64,000 nucleotides of DNA from Aquimarina rhabdastrellae. Lineage in GTDB: Bacteria; Bacteroidota; Bacteroidia; Flavobacteriales; Flavobacteriaceae. Below the pieces are notes generated by a model, which saw only the letters and a program-made list of their open reading frames with translations, ran no database searches and was not told where the DNA came from. Shown here piece by piece: positions 27,356 through 36,867 of this stretch; positions within the stretch are counted from its first letter, which is position 1, and every line of letters starts with the position of its first letter. Where the stretch lies: assembly GCA_947387485.1 (NCBI GenBank), contig CANDNT010000003.1, forward strand, positions 62,001 through 126,000. Reading direction: 5' to 3'. Both the position numbers and the translations under genes were made by a program.

Positions 27356-28708
27356 TTAGCCAATTTCAGTTATCATTAAATCAAGACCTTTTCTTATGAT
27401 TTCTTGATGATTTTGCTTAGAAACACAAACAAATTCTGTTAATGCAAAATCTTCTGGGGCGATCTCATAAGCTCCTAATTGCTCCATAGCATCTAGGTCA
27501 TTTACCATAAATGCTTTAAGCAATTGTAAAGGATATATATCTAATGGAAATACTTCTTCATAAGTACCTGTAGTTACAAAAGCTCTGTGCTCACCATTAG
27601 TATTTGTTGTTAACTCATACTTTTTCTTTGGGAACAACCAAGAGAATGTTAATGCTCTTGAAGTACTTATTTTGTTAGTAATAGGCTTATTCCATCCAAA
27701 GAACTCATAATCGTTCCCTTCTGGAATTACACTCACTGTATTGTGATAGTATCCTAAATTACCATCTGGCTTTACATTTTGTCCAGTTAATACATCACCG
27801 CTAATCACGCGAATATTATCTTCTTTTACACCAGCATCATAAACAAAAGTAGCAACCTCTGCTCCTATTTTTGTACGATAGTATTTTGGTGCTTTAACAG
27901 AAGATCCTACAAGAGCGATCGTTCTTTCTGCGTTAAACTTCCCTGTAAGTAATAACTCCCCTATAATAACAAGATCTTGTGGCGATACAACCCAAACTAC
28001 TTCTCCTTTGTTGATAGGATCAATGTTTGCAATTTGTACACTTACATTTCCTGATGGGTGTGGTCCAGATACTTTGTGTACTGTAACATCAGACAATCCT
28101 GATAAAGGAGAGTTTGATGATTTACCTACAGAAACGTGAACTGTTCCTTCAGTCATTTTACTTAATGCAGTCACCGCAGCTTGCAACTCTTGTTCTTTCC
28201 CTTGCAACACATAATCATAATCTGCTGCTAATGGAGCGCTTGCATAAGCAGAAACAAAGATAGCTTTTGGGGCTACATCTGGATTTGCAATCACATCATA
28301 TGGACGTTGCTTTATAAAAGGCCAACAACCTGCTGATAGCAAGTGTGCTTTAACCTCTTCACCGTTCATAGAAGCTACATTTTTGATACCATTATCTTGG
28401 TATTGCTGCTCTTTGTCTGCGGCAATCTTAAATGATAATATCTTTCTTTTTGCTCCTCTAACGATATCTACAACTTCACCGCTTACTGGTGATGGGAACA
28501 ACACTACATCATTCGCTTTTGAATGAAATAATGGAGCTCCAGCCTTTACGTGTGTTCCGACTTTTGCAATAACTTTTGGGATAATACCGTGAAAATCGTC
28601 AGGCTTTACTGCGTACATATTACTTTTAGTAGCGTCGACAGTTTTTTGTTCTGCCTCACCTACTAACTTAATATCCAAGCCCTTCTTGATACGAATGTCT
28701 TTTGACAT
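27356..28708 (-). CDS. nqrA: Na+-translocating NADH:quinone reductase subunit A
   Basis: A 450-residue soluble subunit attached to the cytoplasmic face. The start IRIKKGLDIKLVGEAEQ, the barrel-sandwich region LFHSKANDVVLFPSPVSGEVVDIVRGAKRK (pattern) and the HPSGNVSVQIANIDPIN segment match NqrA. It takes part in ubiquinone/menaquinone binding. First gene of nqrABCDEF; the 220-base upstream gap, shared with the divergent plug-protein gene, must hold the operon promoter. Confidence 0.96.
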   Translation of the reverse strand: MSKDIRIKKGLDIKLVGEAEQKTVDATKSNMYAVKPDDFHGIIPKVIAKVGTHVKAGAPLFHSKANDVVLFPSPVSGEVVDIVRGAKRKILSFKIAADKEQQYQDNGIKNVASMNGEEVKAHLLSAGCWPFIKQRPYDVIANPDVAPKAIFVSAYASAPLAADYDYVLQGKEQELQAAVTALSKMTEGTVHVSVGKSSNSPLSGLSDVTVHKVSGPHPSGNVSVQIANIDPINKGEVVWVVSPQDLVIIGELLLTGKFNAERTIALVGSSVKAPKYYRTKIGAEVATFVYDAGVKEDNIRVISGDVLTGQNVKPDGNLGYYHNTVSVIPEGNDYEFFGWNKPITNKISTSRALTFSWLFPKKKYELTTNTNGEHRAFVTTGTYEEVFPLDIYPLQLLKAFMVNDLDAMEQLGAYEIAPEDFALTEFVCVSKQNHQEIIRKGLDLMITEIG

Positions 28709-28928
28709 ATTTAGTACTCTATGTTAATTAACTAAAAAAATCCCGCAAATTTACTAATTAAAACATGGAACTAAAAGCTACCTTACAGATAAGAATTTAT
28801 TTATACTCTTTCTAAATAACAACTCAAACTTCTCAAACTCATCCCGCTTAAATTGTATTTACACTTCTTTAGGCATACAATTTGTTTATCTTTACCTCGT
28901 TAATCAATTACATGATCTTAGCTTACTA

Positions 28929-30197
28929 ATGATAAAAGATTTATATATTTTTCTGTTTTGTATAGCTTCATTAGGGTTTACATATGACGTACACTCTCAA
29001 GGTGCTGTTCAAGAAACTACTCCTCCCGATTACATTAAAACAGTGCAACTTTTTGGAGAAAATGATTTTAGTGAAACTCCTGTTATTCCACTTGGTTCAC
29101 CTATAAAACTAAATTTTGACGACATTAATGGTGATGAAGCCGATTACTATTATAAAATCACTCATTATAATTTTGATTGGACTCCATCTATATTAAGCAA
29201 AAATGAATACCTCAATGGTTTTGATGATATTAGAATTATAAATTATGAGAATTCTTTTAATGCATTACAATTATATAGCAACTATACACTTACTATTCCT
29301 AACGAAGATACTCAAGGGATACGTGTAAGCGGTAATTATCTTTTAGAAATATATAATGATGACGACGAACTAGTTTTCTCTAGAAAATTTATTGTTTATA
29401 AACCTCTTGTTAATGTAAAAGTATACATAAAACGTTCAAGAGATTTGGCTTTTATTAATAGCAAACAATCGGTTCAATTTGAGATTAAATCACCAAATAA
29501 AATTTTACGAAATCCTCAACGAACTGTAAAAACACTAGTAGTTCAAAATAATGATTTCAACCATGCTATCACTAATCTTATACCTCAATATACTATAGCC
29601 AATGATTTAATTTATAGATATGACCAAGAAGCTAGTTTTTGGGGCGGAAATGAGTTTTTATTCTTTGATAATAAAGAAATTCGTTCTTCTACTGTAAATA
29701 TTAATCATGTACAGTTAAAAGACATTTATCATAATTATTTGTATACAGATATTACACGTGCTAATAGAAAATATACATATGCCCCTGATATTAATGGACG
29801 CTTTCAAATTCGTAATTTAAGAGCAGAAGATAATAATATTGAAGCTGATTATGCCTGGATGCATTTCACCTTAGAATGTTATGAAAACCTAGGTGATAAA
29901 GAAATTCATTTATACGGAGCATTTAACAATTATGTAATTGATGATTCTACTCGTTTAAATTATAATAAAGACAAAGGCATCTTTGAATTATCCTATCTTT
30001 TTAAACAAGGTTTTTATAATTATCGTTATGTAGTTTATGATCCTGCTACAGGTAGTATTTCTCCCAATATTGTGAGTGGTGATTTTGATGAAACCGAAAA
30101 TGAATACACAGTTATAGTTTACTATAGAACTCCAGGAGGTCGTTATGACGAAGTGATAGGTAAAGGTGTTACTAGTTCCAGAATTATTACTAATTAA
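28929..30197 (+). CDS. Type IX secretion system plug protein (DUF5103)
   Basis: A 422-residue secreted protein with a signal peptide (cleavage after about SQG, residue 25). YYYKITHYNFDWTPSILSKNEYLNGFDDIRI is the strongly conserved N-terminal DUF5103 segment (pattern), and ELSYLFKQGFYNYRYV and a C-terminal FDETENEYTVIVYYR segment close the family. In structures of the T9SS translocon the Plug protein closes one side of the giant SprA beta-barrel. The gene is single and divergent from nqrA. Its presence agrees with the T9SS cargo at 52.5 kb. Confidence 0.88.
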   Translation: MIKDLYIFLFCIASLGFTYDVHSQGAVQETTPPDYIKTVQLFGENDFSETPVIPLGSPIKLNFDDINGDEADYYYKITHYNFDWTPSILSKNEYLNGFDDIRIINYENSFNALQLYSNYTLTIPNEDTQGIRVSGNYLLEIYNDDDELVFSRKFIVYKPLVNVKVYIKRSRDLAFINSKQSVQFEIKSPNKILRNPQRTVKTLVVQNNDFNHAITNLIPQYTIANDLIYRYDQEASFWGGNEFLFFDNKEIRSSTVNINHVQLKDIYHNYLYTDITRANRKYTYAPDINGRFQIRNLRAEDNNIEADYAWMHFTLECYENLGDKEIHLYGAFNNYVIDDSTRLNYNKDKGIFELSYLFKQGFYNYRYVVYDPATGSISPNIVSGDFDETENEYTVIVYYRTPGGRYDEVIGKGVTSSRIITN

Positions 30198-30290
30198 AGA
30201 TTCGCCTGTTTTGTCTTGTTTTATGTAACAAAATACTATTATATTGGTCTCATAACTAATTAGTATTTGTAGTCTTTTAAACATTCAGAA

Positions 30291-31409
30291 TTGAAAAAAA
30301 ACGGGAGAACTTTAGCTAAATATAGAAGTAACGAATGCCTTAATTGCGGTGTTCCTCTTGATGTTATTGATAAATACTGTCATCATTGCGGACAATTAAA
30401 TACCACAAAAAAATTAGCCTTTTCAGATTTATTCAATGAATTTTTAGCTAGTATTTTTTCTTATGATTCTCGTTTGAGTCATACTATGGCGGCTATGCTT
30501 TTTAAACCCGGAAAAATTTCTAAAGATTATATCGAGGGTAAAAGAGCTACTTATGTAAATCCTTTTCGTTTCTTTTTGAGCATCTCTGTCATCTTTTTTA
30601 TCATCAATGGCTTTTTTATTGATTTTGATACTATGAGTAGTACACTCAATAAAGGTATTAACCAATTTAAAGGACAAGATACTATCATCACCTCAGCCAT
30701 TCGTGATGACCTTAAAAAACAATTTGCTGCTCAAGATGAGCTTAACTTTAATTTAATAGATTCTCTAGTCATCGCTCCTCGTTTAGAGAAACACAAAACA
30801 AAGAAAACTCCTGATAGCATCTATCTAAGTGAGCAACAACTTGACACGATGTCACTTTTTAATGCTACTAGTAAACGCTGGGAAATTTATGATAATTATT
30901 ATAACGAAACTGGTGAAATATCTGCAGTTATTGCCTTAAAAGAACTTAAGCATAACAATACATGGTTTAATCGATATATTTATAAAAGAACCTTAAAGAC
31001 AGAAAACCTGAACGATAGTCCTATGGAGTTATTTAAATACTTATTTAATAAACTACCATTTATCATCTTTTTCTTCTTACCGTTATTCGCTATGGCTATT
31101 TGGTTTATTTACATAAGACGTTCATATACTTATATGGAACACCTTGTTTTTACCTTCCATACACAAACAATGTTTTTTATAATGTTAGGTATTGCCATTT
31201 TAATCGACCAAATCATCGGTGATAGTGTTACTGCGATTACTTTAACTTTTGCGTTATTTTTATTATATTTATACAAAGCCATGCGGAAGTTTTACAATCA
31301 AAGTAGAACCAAAACCATTATTAAGTTTGTTATTTTAAACTTTTTATTTTTAAATTTAGCCAGTATCGGTTCTATATTAGCTATAATGGGGTCCGTATTC
31401 ATATTTTAA
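30291..31409 (+). CDS. DUF3667 zinc-ribbon membrane protein, TTG start
   Basis: A 372-residue protein. An N-terminal zinc ribbon (CLNCGVPLDVIDKYCHHCGQ, residues 15-34) is followed by FNEFLASIFSYDSRLSHTMAAML and the DUF3667 core FKPGKISKDYIEGKRATYVNPFRFF (pattern), then about five membrane helices. The only start that keeps the zinc ribbon is TTG at 30291: there is an in-frame stop at 30270-30272 and no ATG between. The family is widespread in Bacteroidota with unknown function. apaG follows after 2 bases. Confidence 0.82.
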   Translation: MKKNGRTLAKYRSNECLNCGVPLDVIDKYCHHCGQLNTTKKLAFSDLFNEFLASIFSYDSRLSHTMAAMLFKPGKISKDYIEGKRATYVNPFRFFLSISVIFFIINGFFIDFDTMSSTLNKGINQFKGQDTIITSAIRDDLKKQFAAQDELNFNLIDSLVIAPRLEKHKTKKTPDSIYLSEQQLDTMSLFNATSKRWEIYDNYYNETGEISAVIALKELKHNNTWFNRYIYKRTLKTENLNDSPMELFKYLFNKLPFIIFFFLPLFAMAIWFIYIRRSYTYMEHLVFTFHTQTMFFIMLGIAILIDQIIGDSVTAITLTFALFLLYLYKAMRKFYNQSRTKTIIKFVILNFLFLNLASIGSILAIMGSVFIF

Positions 31410-31411
31410 AA

Positions 31412-31798
31412 ATGGTGCAACAAATTACAAGAGGGATAAAAATTTCGGTAGATACTACCTTTGAAGGAACTTTCTATAAAAACTATAGAATACACTTCGC
31501 ATTTGGGTATCGTGTTACCATAGAAAATCAGAGTAAAGACTCTGTTCAATTAACCTCGCGCTTTTGGGAAATAAAAGATGCTTTAAACGACACTACTTTT
31601 GTTGAAGGTGAAGGTGTTATAGGTAAAAAGCCTGTTTTAAAACCAGGAGAATCACACACTTATAGTAGTGGTTGTCTTTTAAGTTCTCCTTTTGGAGCTA
31701 TGAAAGGGTATTACAATATGATCAATTTTACTTCAACTAAGAAATTTAAAGTAATTATCCCTAGTTTTAAACTTAGTGCTCCTTTTGCACTTAATTAA
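31412..31798 (+). CDS. apaG: ApaG-family protein
   Basis: A 128-residue single ApaG (fibronectin-III-like) domain: ITRGIKISVDTTFEG, YRVTIENQSKDSVQLTSRFWEI and the GEGVIGKKPVLKPGESHTYSSGC core with SPFGAMKGYY are exactly the family landmarks. ApaG affects Co2+ resistance and Mg2+ efflux in enterobacteria and can bind or hydrolyse pyrophosphate-type ligands; its role here is untested. It is 2 bases from the DUF3667 gene and convergent with the DUF6695-like gene. Confidence 0.9.
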   Translation: MVQQITRGIKISVDTTFEGTFYKNYRIHFAFGYRVTIENQSKDSVQLTSRFWEIKDALNDTTFVEGEGVIGKKPVLKPGESHTYSSGCLLSSPFGAMKGYYNMINFTSTKKFKVIIPSFKLSAPFALN

Positions 31799-31813
31799 AA
31801 TCTTATCGTTTTT

Positions 31814-32803
31814 TCACAACCTTTTAATACACTCTAGACGAAACTTCTCTTCGTTTTGTACGATATGGCAAAAACTACAATTAGAGTCGTATGTAAATTT
31901 ATATGGTTCGTTATACTCAAACTTTGATGCACTTTCTATTTTAAAAATCCCTCTAAAATCTTCTGTAAAACATGCTGTATAGCGATATACTATAAATTCA
32001 TCTGTCTTTTCTGTAGCTTCCATTCTAAAATATGCACTACTCCCCGTTCCTGATAAAAAGTACGCATCATCTGGAATTGTTTTTATATCTCGATCTTGAT
32101 GAGCATCTGCTGTAGGAATATCTTTATGAAAGTAATTGGTCAAATTCTCTTTTAAAATTGAGCCTCCATAAGGTTTTATCTTGCCATTAAAGACTTCGTA
32201 TATTATATTTTCTTTAGATGACTTTCCTATATTCCCTAATGGACTTGGTGTAAAACGTTTGTTTTTTAATAAGCCTTTTATGATTTTATCATCTGTTGTC
32301 GCAGCCAAAATCGTATCGGTAACAATACGAGAACAATTGGTTCCTATTTTCCCAAAAGCTTTATAAGGAATACTTCCTTTTCCTTGCATATAATCTAGGT
32401 ATTCTTTGGCTTTATGGTAATCAATCTCATCACAAACCGAAGCTACAAGACGTCCGCTCCCATGTGTTTTGTCTGGGTGCGCTTCAAGCCATAACAACAA
32501 TTCATCTAAATTGACTAATTGTCTATCTGGTGTTAATTGCATGGTAAACGGAATCTCCAACTCTACATCTGTCAATGCACTGCGCACACGACCATGTCCC
32601 TTGGGAGTAATATATCTTCCAAAATCATAATACGCTGCATGACCTGTCGCATTTTCTATAAGAACCAGAGCAGCATGACCTGCTTTAATATAATTCTTCT
32701 TACCTAATCCCAATAGTGGCAATAAGGTTAAAACAGATTCGTCTGAATGTTTTACGTATGTATCTGGAAAAGCTAGGGGAATTATTTTACCTGTTGGTTT
32801 CAC
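31814..32803 (-). CDS. DUF6695-like protein, possible NlpC/P60-type hydrolase fold
   Basis: A 329-residue soluble protein of a family common in Flavobacteriia. Two conserved spots stand out: KAGHAALVLIENATGHAAYYDFGRY near residue 45 (pattern) and GTNCSRIVTDTIL near residue 155. A His-first, Cys-later order with a G-H-A and an N-C motif is what permuted NlpC/P60 (DUF4105/YiiX-like) cysteine peptidases or amidases show, so a hydrolase is possible but unproven. Its start overlaps the NRDE gene stop by 4 bases (ATGA), so the two are translationally coupled. Confidence 0.6.
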   Translation of the reverse strand: MKPTGKIIPLAFPDTYVKHSDESVLTLLPLLGLGKKNYIKAGHAALVLIENATGHAAYYDFGRYITPKGHGRVRSALTDVELEIPFTMQLTPDRQLVNLDELLLWLEAHPDKTHGSGRLVASVCDEIDYHKAKEYLDYMQGKGSIPYKAFGKIGTNCSRIVTDTILAATTDDKIIKGLLKNKRFTPSPLGNIGKSSKENIIYEVFNGKIKPYGGSILKENLTNYFHKDIPTADAHQDRDIKTIPDDAYFLSGTGSSAYFRMEATEKTDEFIVYRYTACFTEDFRGIFKIESASKFEYNEPYKFTYDSNCSFCHIVQNEEKFRLECIKRL

Positions 32804-33519
32804 GCGTTTACAGTTTCAAAAATTACAGTATCCACTTTATTTTCTTGTAAGTTTTCATAGCGCATAGCTATATTATCATGTTCTTTACTTACTTGAGTAA
32901 CACTTACTGTTTTAAGCGCTCCTCTGTCAATCTGTAAATCGATATTTTTATCTCCTATACCTGCATATTTATGAAACTTAATCAAGTTTTCTTTGGTCAA
33001 ATCATTTTCTAATGCAAATGAGGCTAACCACTCTCTACGTGTAGCTTTCATTTCATCTGTATACAAAGTAGACGAAGACCATATATGCTTTTTATTTTTA
33101 TCTAGTAATTGAATATGCTTCTTTTCACCATCCCATACTAGTTCATAAAACGTAAGCTCTTTTTTCCAGCAAACTGCCACAATAGTAAACGGTTCTATAT
33201 CCTCACAATTGTATTCATAAATAGCTTTCTCAAGATCATTAGAAGCCAAAAGTTCTTTTACCACTACACCTCTACTCTGGCGATAGCTATCTTTACGCTC
33301 GTGTTTTTTATAACCTCCGTTAAGTAAACAGATCATATTACATGCTTCACTCACTCCTATCCAAGTCCCTCCTGCTACTGCATCTTTGGGGAATAGCATT
33401 TTTGTATTATCTATATCATAAAATGCTGGAATTTGAGTTTCACGTAAAACGGCTTCATCTCTATTTGAGGTAAGCACAAAACTGTTTTCTTGGGTTGGTA
33501 TTAAAGTAACTGTACACAT
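32800..33519 (-). CDS. NRDE/TANGO2-family protein
   Basis: A 239-residue protein beginning MCTVTLIPTQENSFVLTSNRDE, where the N-R-D-E motif names the family; PAGGTWIG-like VAGGTWIGVS and the CLLNGG motif follow. The conserved Cys2 after Met, together with N-terminal nucleophile-like topology, resembles Ntn hydrolases, but the bacterial proteins have no proven activity; eukaryotic TANGO2 relatives are linked to acyl-CoA or haem handling. Coupled to the downstream DUF6695-like gene and divergent from pruA. Confidence 0.88.
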   Translation of the reverse strand: MCTVTLIPTQENSFVLTSNRDEAVLRETQIPAFYDIDNTKMLFPKDAVAGGTWIGVSEACNMICLLNGGYKKHERKDSYRQSRGVVVKELLASNDLEKAIYEYNCEDIEPFTIVAVCWKKELTFYELVWDGEKKHIQLLDKNKKHIWSSSTLYTDEMKATRREWLASFALENDLTKENLIKFHKYAGIGDKNIDLQIDRGALKTVSVTQVSKEHDNIAMRYENLQENKVDTVIFETVNA

Positions 33520-33621
33520 ACTTATAGGGTCGACTTATAAAAAAACAACTTACAAAAATATAGTAATTGTTTTATAGTTTATAAAAAGGTTAAAGTGGAT
33601 TATCTCCGCTTTAATTTTTTC

Positions 33622-33629
33622 TATATTTG
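33622..33629 (+). promoter_or_regulatory. Bacteroidota -7 box upstream of pruA
   Basis: TATATTTG, an exact TAnnTTTG match, 37 bases before the pruA start codon. No TTTG at the usual -33 distance. Confidence 0.4.
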
Positions 33630-33666
33630 TCGACAAAGTTACTAACTTAATAAAGATATAATAATT

Positions 33667-35295
33667 ATGGGAAAAGGTTTTTTTCACGTTCCTACAGCTG
33701 TAAACGAGCCAATTAAATCGTATGCTCCTGGAACTCCCGAAAGAGAAGAGGTATTAGCAGCTTATAAAGCGCTATACAACACTCCTGTGGATGTACCTTT
33801 ATATATTAACGGAGAAGAGATCAGAACAGGTGATACTGGTACAATGTCTCCTCCACATGATCACCAACACAACTTAGGTGTATATCACAAAGCAGAAAAA
33901 CAGCATATCGACAAAGCTATCGCTACAGCTCTTGAAGCTAGAACTGCTTGGGCAAACTTACCTTGGGAACAAAGAGCTGCTGTATTTTTACGTGCTGCCG
34001 AATTAATCGCTGGCCCATATAGAGCAAAAATAAATGCTGCTACTATGATCGCGCAGTCAAAAACTATTTTCCAGGCAGAGATCGATGCTGCTTGTGAGTT
34101 TATTGACTTCTTGCGTTTCAATGTAGAATACATGACTCAAATCTATAACGATCAACCAGCTTCTACTTCTGGAGCATGGAACCGTTTAGAGTACCGTCCG
34201 TTAGAAGGTTTTGTTTATGCTATTACTCCGTTTAACTTTACTGCTATCGCTGGTAACTTACCTGCTAGTGCTGCGTTAATGGGGAACACTGTAGTATGGA
34301 AACCAAGTGACAGTCAGATATTCTCTGCAAAAGTAGTTGTTGATATCTTTAAAGAAGCTGGTCTTCCTGATGGAGTTATCAATGTAGTTTATGGTGATCC
34401 TGTAATGATTACAGATACTGTATTAGCTAGTCCTGATTTTGCAGGAGTACACTTTACTGGTAGTACTCATGTATTTAAAGACATCTGGGCTAAGATTGGT
34501 GCAAACATTCACAACTATAAGACATACCCTAGAATCGTAGGAGAAACTGGTGGTAAAGATTTTATCATTGCACACCCTAGCGCTAATGCTAAGCAAGTAG
34601 CTACTGGTATCTCTCGTGGTGCATTTGAATTCCAAGGACAAAAATGTAGTGCTGCTTCTAGAGTTTATATTCCTAAAAGTTTATGGGCAGATGTTGAGAA
34701 ATTCTTAAAAGAAGATATCGCTTCATTCAAAATGGGATCTCCAGAGGATATGAGCAACTTTATCACTGCTGTAATTCACGAAGGTTCTTTTGATAAATTA
34801 GCTAGTTTTATCGATCAAGCTAAGAAAGATGATAATGTAAAAGTTATTGCTGGTGGTGGTTATGATAAATCTAAAGGATACTTTATCGAGCCTACAGTTT
34901 TATTAGCCGAAGATCCTAAGTATACAACAATGTGTACGGAGTTATTTGGTCCTGTAGTTACTATATATGTATTTGAAGACGAGCAATGGGAAGAAACATT
35001 AGCACTAGTTAACGGTACTAGTGAATATGCACTTACTGGAGCTATCTTCTCTACAGATCGTTATGCTGCTGCAGAAGCTACTAAAGCTCTTGAAAACTGT
35101 GCTGGTAACTTCTATATCAACGATAAGCCTACTGGAGCTGTTGTTGGGCAACAACCATTCGGTGGTGCTAGAGCTTCTGGTACTAACGATAAAGCTGGAT
35201 CATACTTAAACTTATTACGTTGGGTTTCTCCACGTACTATCAAAGAAACTTTTGTTTCTCCAGCAGATTATAGATATCCATTCTTAGGTGAATAG
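33667..35295 (+). CDS. pruA: L-glutamate gamma-semialdehyde (P5C) dehydrogenase
   Basis: A 542-residue aldehyde dehydrogenase of the stand-alone P5CDH type. VYAITPFNFTAIAGNLPASAALMGN is the NAD+-binding segment (pattern), GETGGKD carries the general-base Glu and FQGQKCSAASRVYIP the catalytic Cys. It oxidises glutamate semialdehyde, formed from proline by PutA/ProDH, to glutamate in the cytoplasm. The proline dehydrogenase gene is not in the window. A -7 box lies upstream and a terminator downstream, so it is a one-gene unit. Confidence 0.96.
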   Translation: MGKGFFHVPTAVNEPIKSYAPGTPEREEVLAAYKALYNTPVDVPLYINGEEIRTGDTGTMSPPHDHQHNLGVYHKAEKQHIDKAIATALEARTAWANLPWEQRAAVFLRAAELIAGPYRAKINAATMIAQSKTIFQAEIDAACEFIDFLRFNVEYMTQIYNDQPASTSGAWNRLEYRPLEGFVYAITPFNFTAIAGNLPASAALMGNTVVWKPSDSQIFSAKVVVDIFKEAGLPDGVINVVYGDPVMITDTVLASPDFAGVHFTGSTHVFKDIWAKIGANIHNYKTYPRIVGETGGKDFIIAHPSANAKQVATGISRGAFEFQGQKCSAASRVYIPKSLWADVEKFLKEDIASFKMGSPEDMSNFITAVIHEGSFDKLASFIDQAKKDDNVKVIAGGGYDKSKGYFIEPTVLLAEDPKYTTMCTELFGPVVTIYVFEDEQWEETLALVNGTSEYALTGAIFSTDRYAAAEATKALENCAGNFYINDKPTGAVVGQQPFGGARASGTNDKAGSYLNLLRWVSPRTIKETFVSPADYRYPFLGE

Positions 35296-35322
35296 AACAT
35301 CTTATCTTTTTTATATATAAAG

Positions 35323-35346
35323 AAAGCCGTGCATTTGCACGGCTTT
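35323..35346 (+). terminator. Rho-independent terminator of pruA
   Basis: Perfect 10-base arms AAAGCCGTGC and GCACGGCTTT around ATTT. It can also serve the convergent Bax-inhibitor gene. Confidence 0.88.
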
Positions 35347-35374
35347 TATATTTGTGTTTATCAAGTATCTTATA

Positions 35375-36076
35375 TTAATCGTTTGATAAAATGCTTAGGA
35401 TATACCAGAATAATAACATCAATGATGCAAATAATCCTAATGAAGCACCTACGTATTGATCCTCGCTATAACGATGAACCATTCCTGATGTTTGGTATAA
35501 GATAGATCCAGATGCCAAAATCACCATTAAAGCACTAAACCATAATCCTAAATTAAATCCAAAAATCATTCCTGCTACCATTAATCCTAATGCTATAAAG
35601 AATCCTATCGTTAATCCTGAACGCATAAACGAAAAATCTTTTTTAGTTAATAACGCCACAGCAGATAATCCTGTAAATAACGATAAGGTTAATATTGCTG
35701 CTTGATATAGGATATTAGTCCCTCCTTCTTGAGCAATAGTTAATGCTATTAAAATTAAAGGAATAAAAATAAAGGCTTCTGCAACTACATATAGTAATAA
35801 TGCCATGTATTGCTTTCCTTTATCATGATTAGTCACCGCAGTCTTTTCTGCATAATTAGTCACAAACATAAAACCACCTAGCATGATTAACCATTTCCAT
35901 CCTCCAGTAAACCATAAGGCAGCATTAATTACTGCTGGAATTTGAAAAAAGATAGTTTCAACGATTACAAATAATAATACGGCCATAGCAAGATGTGTAT
36001 ACGTTTTTTTATAAAACGCTACTCTTCGCTCTTCTGTAAGCGTACTTACAGGTAATGTACTCTGAATGTTTTCCAT
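35375..36076 (-). CDS. Bax inhibitor-1/YccA-family membrane protein
   Basis: A 233-residue protein with seven predicted membrane helices, starting after a short soluble N-terminus with RVAFYKKTYTHLAMAVLLF, the typical BI-1 entry helix, and ending LGLFASLMLLFWYILSIL. Bacterial BI-1 proteins (BsYetJ, YccA) form pH-sensitive Ca2+ leak channels or modulate FtsH. Single gene, convergent with pruA; its upstream region is the repeat-rich gap. Confidence 0.88.
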   Translation of the reverse strand: MENIQSTLPVSTLTEERRVAFYKKTYTHLAMAVLLFVIVETIFFQIPAVINAALWFTGGWKWLIMLGGFMFVTNYAEKTAVTNHDKGKQYMALLLYVVAEAFIFIPLILIALTIAQEGGTNILYQAAILTLSLFTGLSAVALLTKKDFSFMRSGLTIGFFIALGLMVAGMIFGFNLGLWFSALMVILASGSILYQTSGMVHRYSEDQYVGASLGLFASLMLLFWYILSILSND

Positions 36077-36188
36077 TTTTTAAATATTTTGATGAATTAA
36101 TTCTTTTGGTTAAAAGAGTTTACTTTCAATAACAAGCAAAAATACTAAAAGAATATCGAATATTGAATATCCAATATCAAATGTAGCA

Positions 36189-36446
36189 CTAGCCTTCGAC
36201 AAGCTCAGGCTACGGATATGATCATTATTCAGCTTTCGGTCATAAAGTCAGTAATCATCGAGTCTATCTAGTTTATAAACATATCTAATATCTAAGCTTG
36301 CCTGGTCACTGAGCCTGTCTAGTTTATGAACATATCGAGCCACTGAGCCTGTCTAGTCACTGAGCTTGCCTCGTCACTGAGCTTGTCTGGTCACTGAGCT
36401 TGTCTGGTCACTGAGCTTGTCTGGTCACTGAGCTTGCCGAAGTGAC
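36189..36446. repeat. Dispersed CTTCGACAAGCTCAG-type repeats with a 17-bp tandem run
   Basis: The gene-free stretch 36077-36592 holds a copy of CTTCGACAAGCTCAG at about 36193, then a ladder of decayed copies, ending in five 17-base units GTCACTGAGCTTGTCTG (36356-36440) and AGTGAC, which completes the inverted partner of the first GTCACT. This element is common between genes in marine flavobacteria. A second part, TACGGATATGATCATTATTC plus 14 bases at 36211-36244, recurs at 40246 and 40582. No coding potential. Confidence 0.85.
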
Positions 36447-36592
36447 TAAACCACTTTTACATTTTACATTTCCAGCTCTCCACCTATTTTTATCATCAAA
36501 ACTGATGAGTAAAAAACCCTAAGTAGTACTGATTGTTTTGCCCTTTAAATCCCTGCAACTTTGTAGTGTACAAAATTTAAAACTATACAATC

Positions 36593-36760
36593 ATGAAAAA
36601 AGAATTTGTAAACTTTAGTCAAACAGAAAATACGTCTAACTATGCAATGCAAGGTTATGATCCTAACGAACACGAAGACACACCAAAACCTGATGGTGGG
36701 GATGAAACCAGTGGAGAATCAGATGAAGAGGAAGACGATGAAAAACCTATTGAAATATAA
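36593..36760 (+). CDS. Small acidic peptide, 55 residues
   Basis: An ATG at 36593 opens a 55-codon frame to TAA at 36758. The peptide starts MKKEFVNFSQTENTSNYAMQ, basic and polar, then becomes proline, glycine and acid rich (DTPKPDGGDETSGE) and ends in a Glu/Asp run. No Cys and no hydrophobic signal. It sits 107 bases upstream of a sensor kinase with an external TPR region. The leader-like front and uniform acidic tail resemble a modified-peptide precursor or signalling peptide more than a chance frame, but no maturation enzyme is next to it. Not recognised as a known family. Confidence 0.5.
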   Translation: MKKEFVNFSQTENTSNYAMQGYDPNEHEDTPKPDGGDETSGESDEEEDDEKPIEI

Positions 36761-36867
36761 TTTTTTTAAAAATGCTTTATGTATCTTTCATTTCAGATAT
36801 GTAAAGCATTTTAAATAAAAAAATAATCTCTCCCTCTAATCATTTTACTCTTTTAACGCTATCATTT

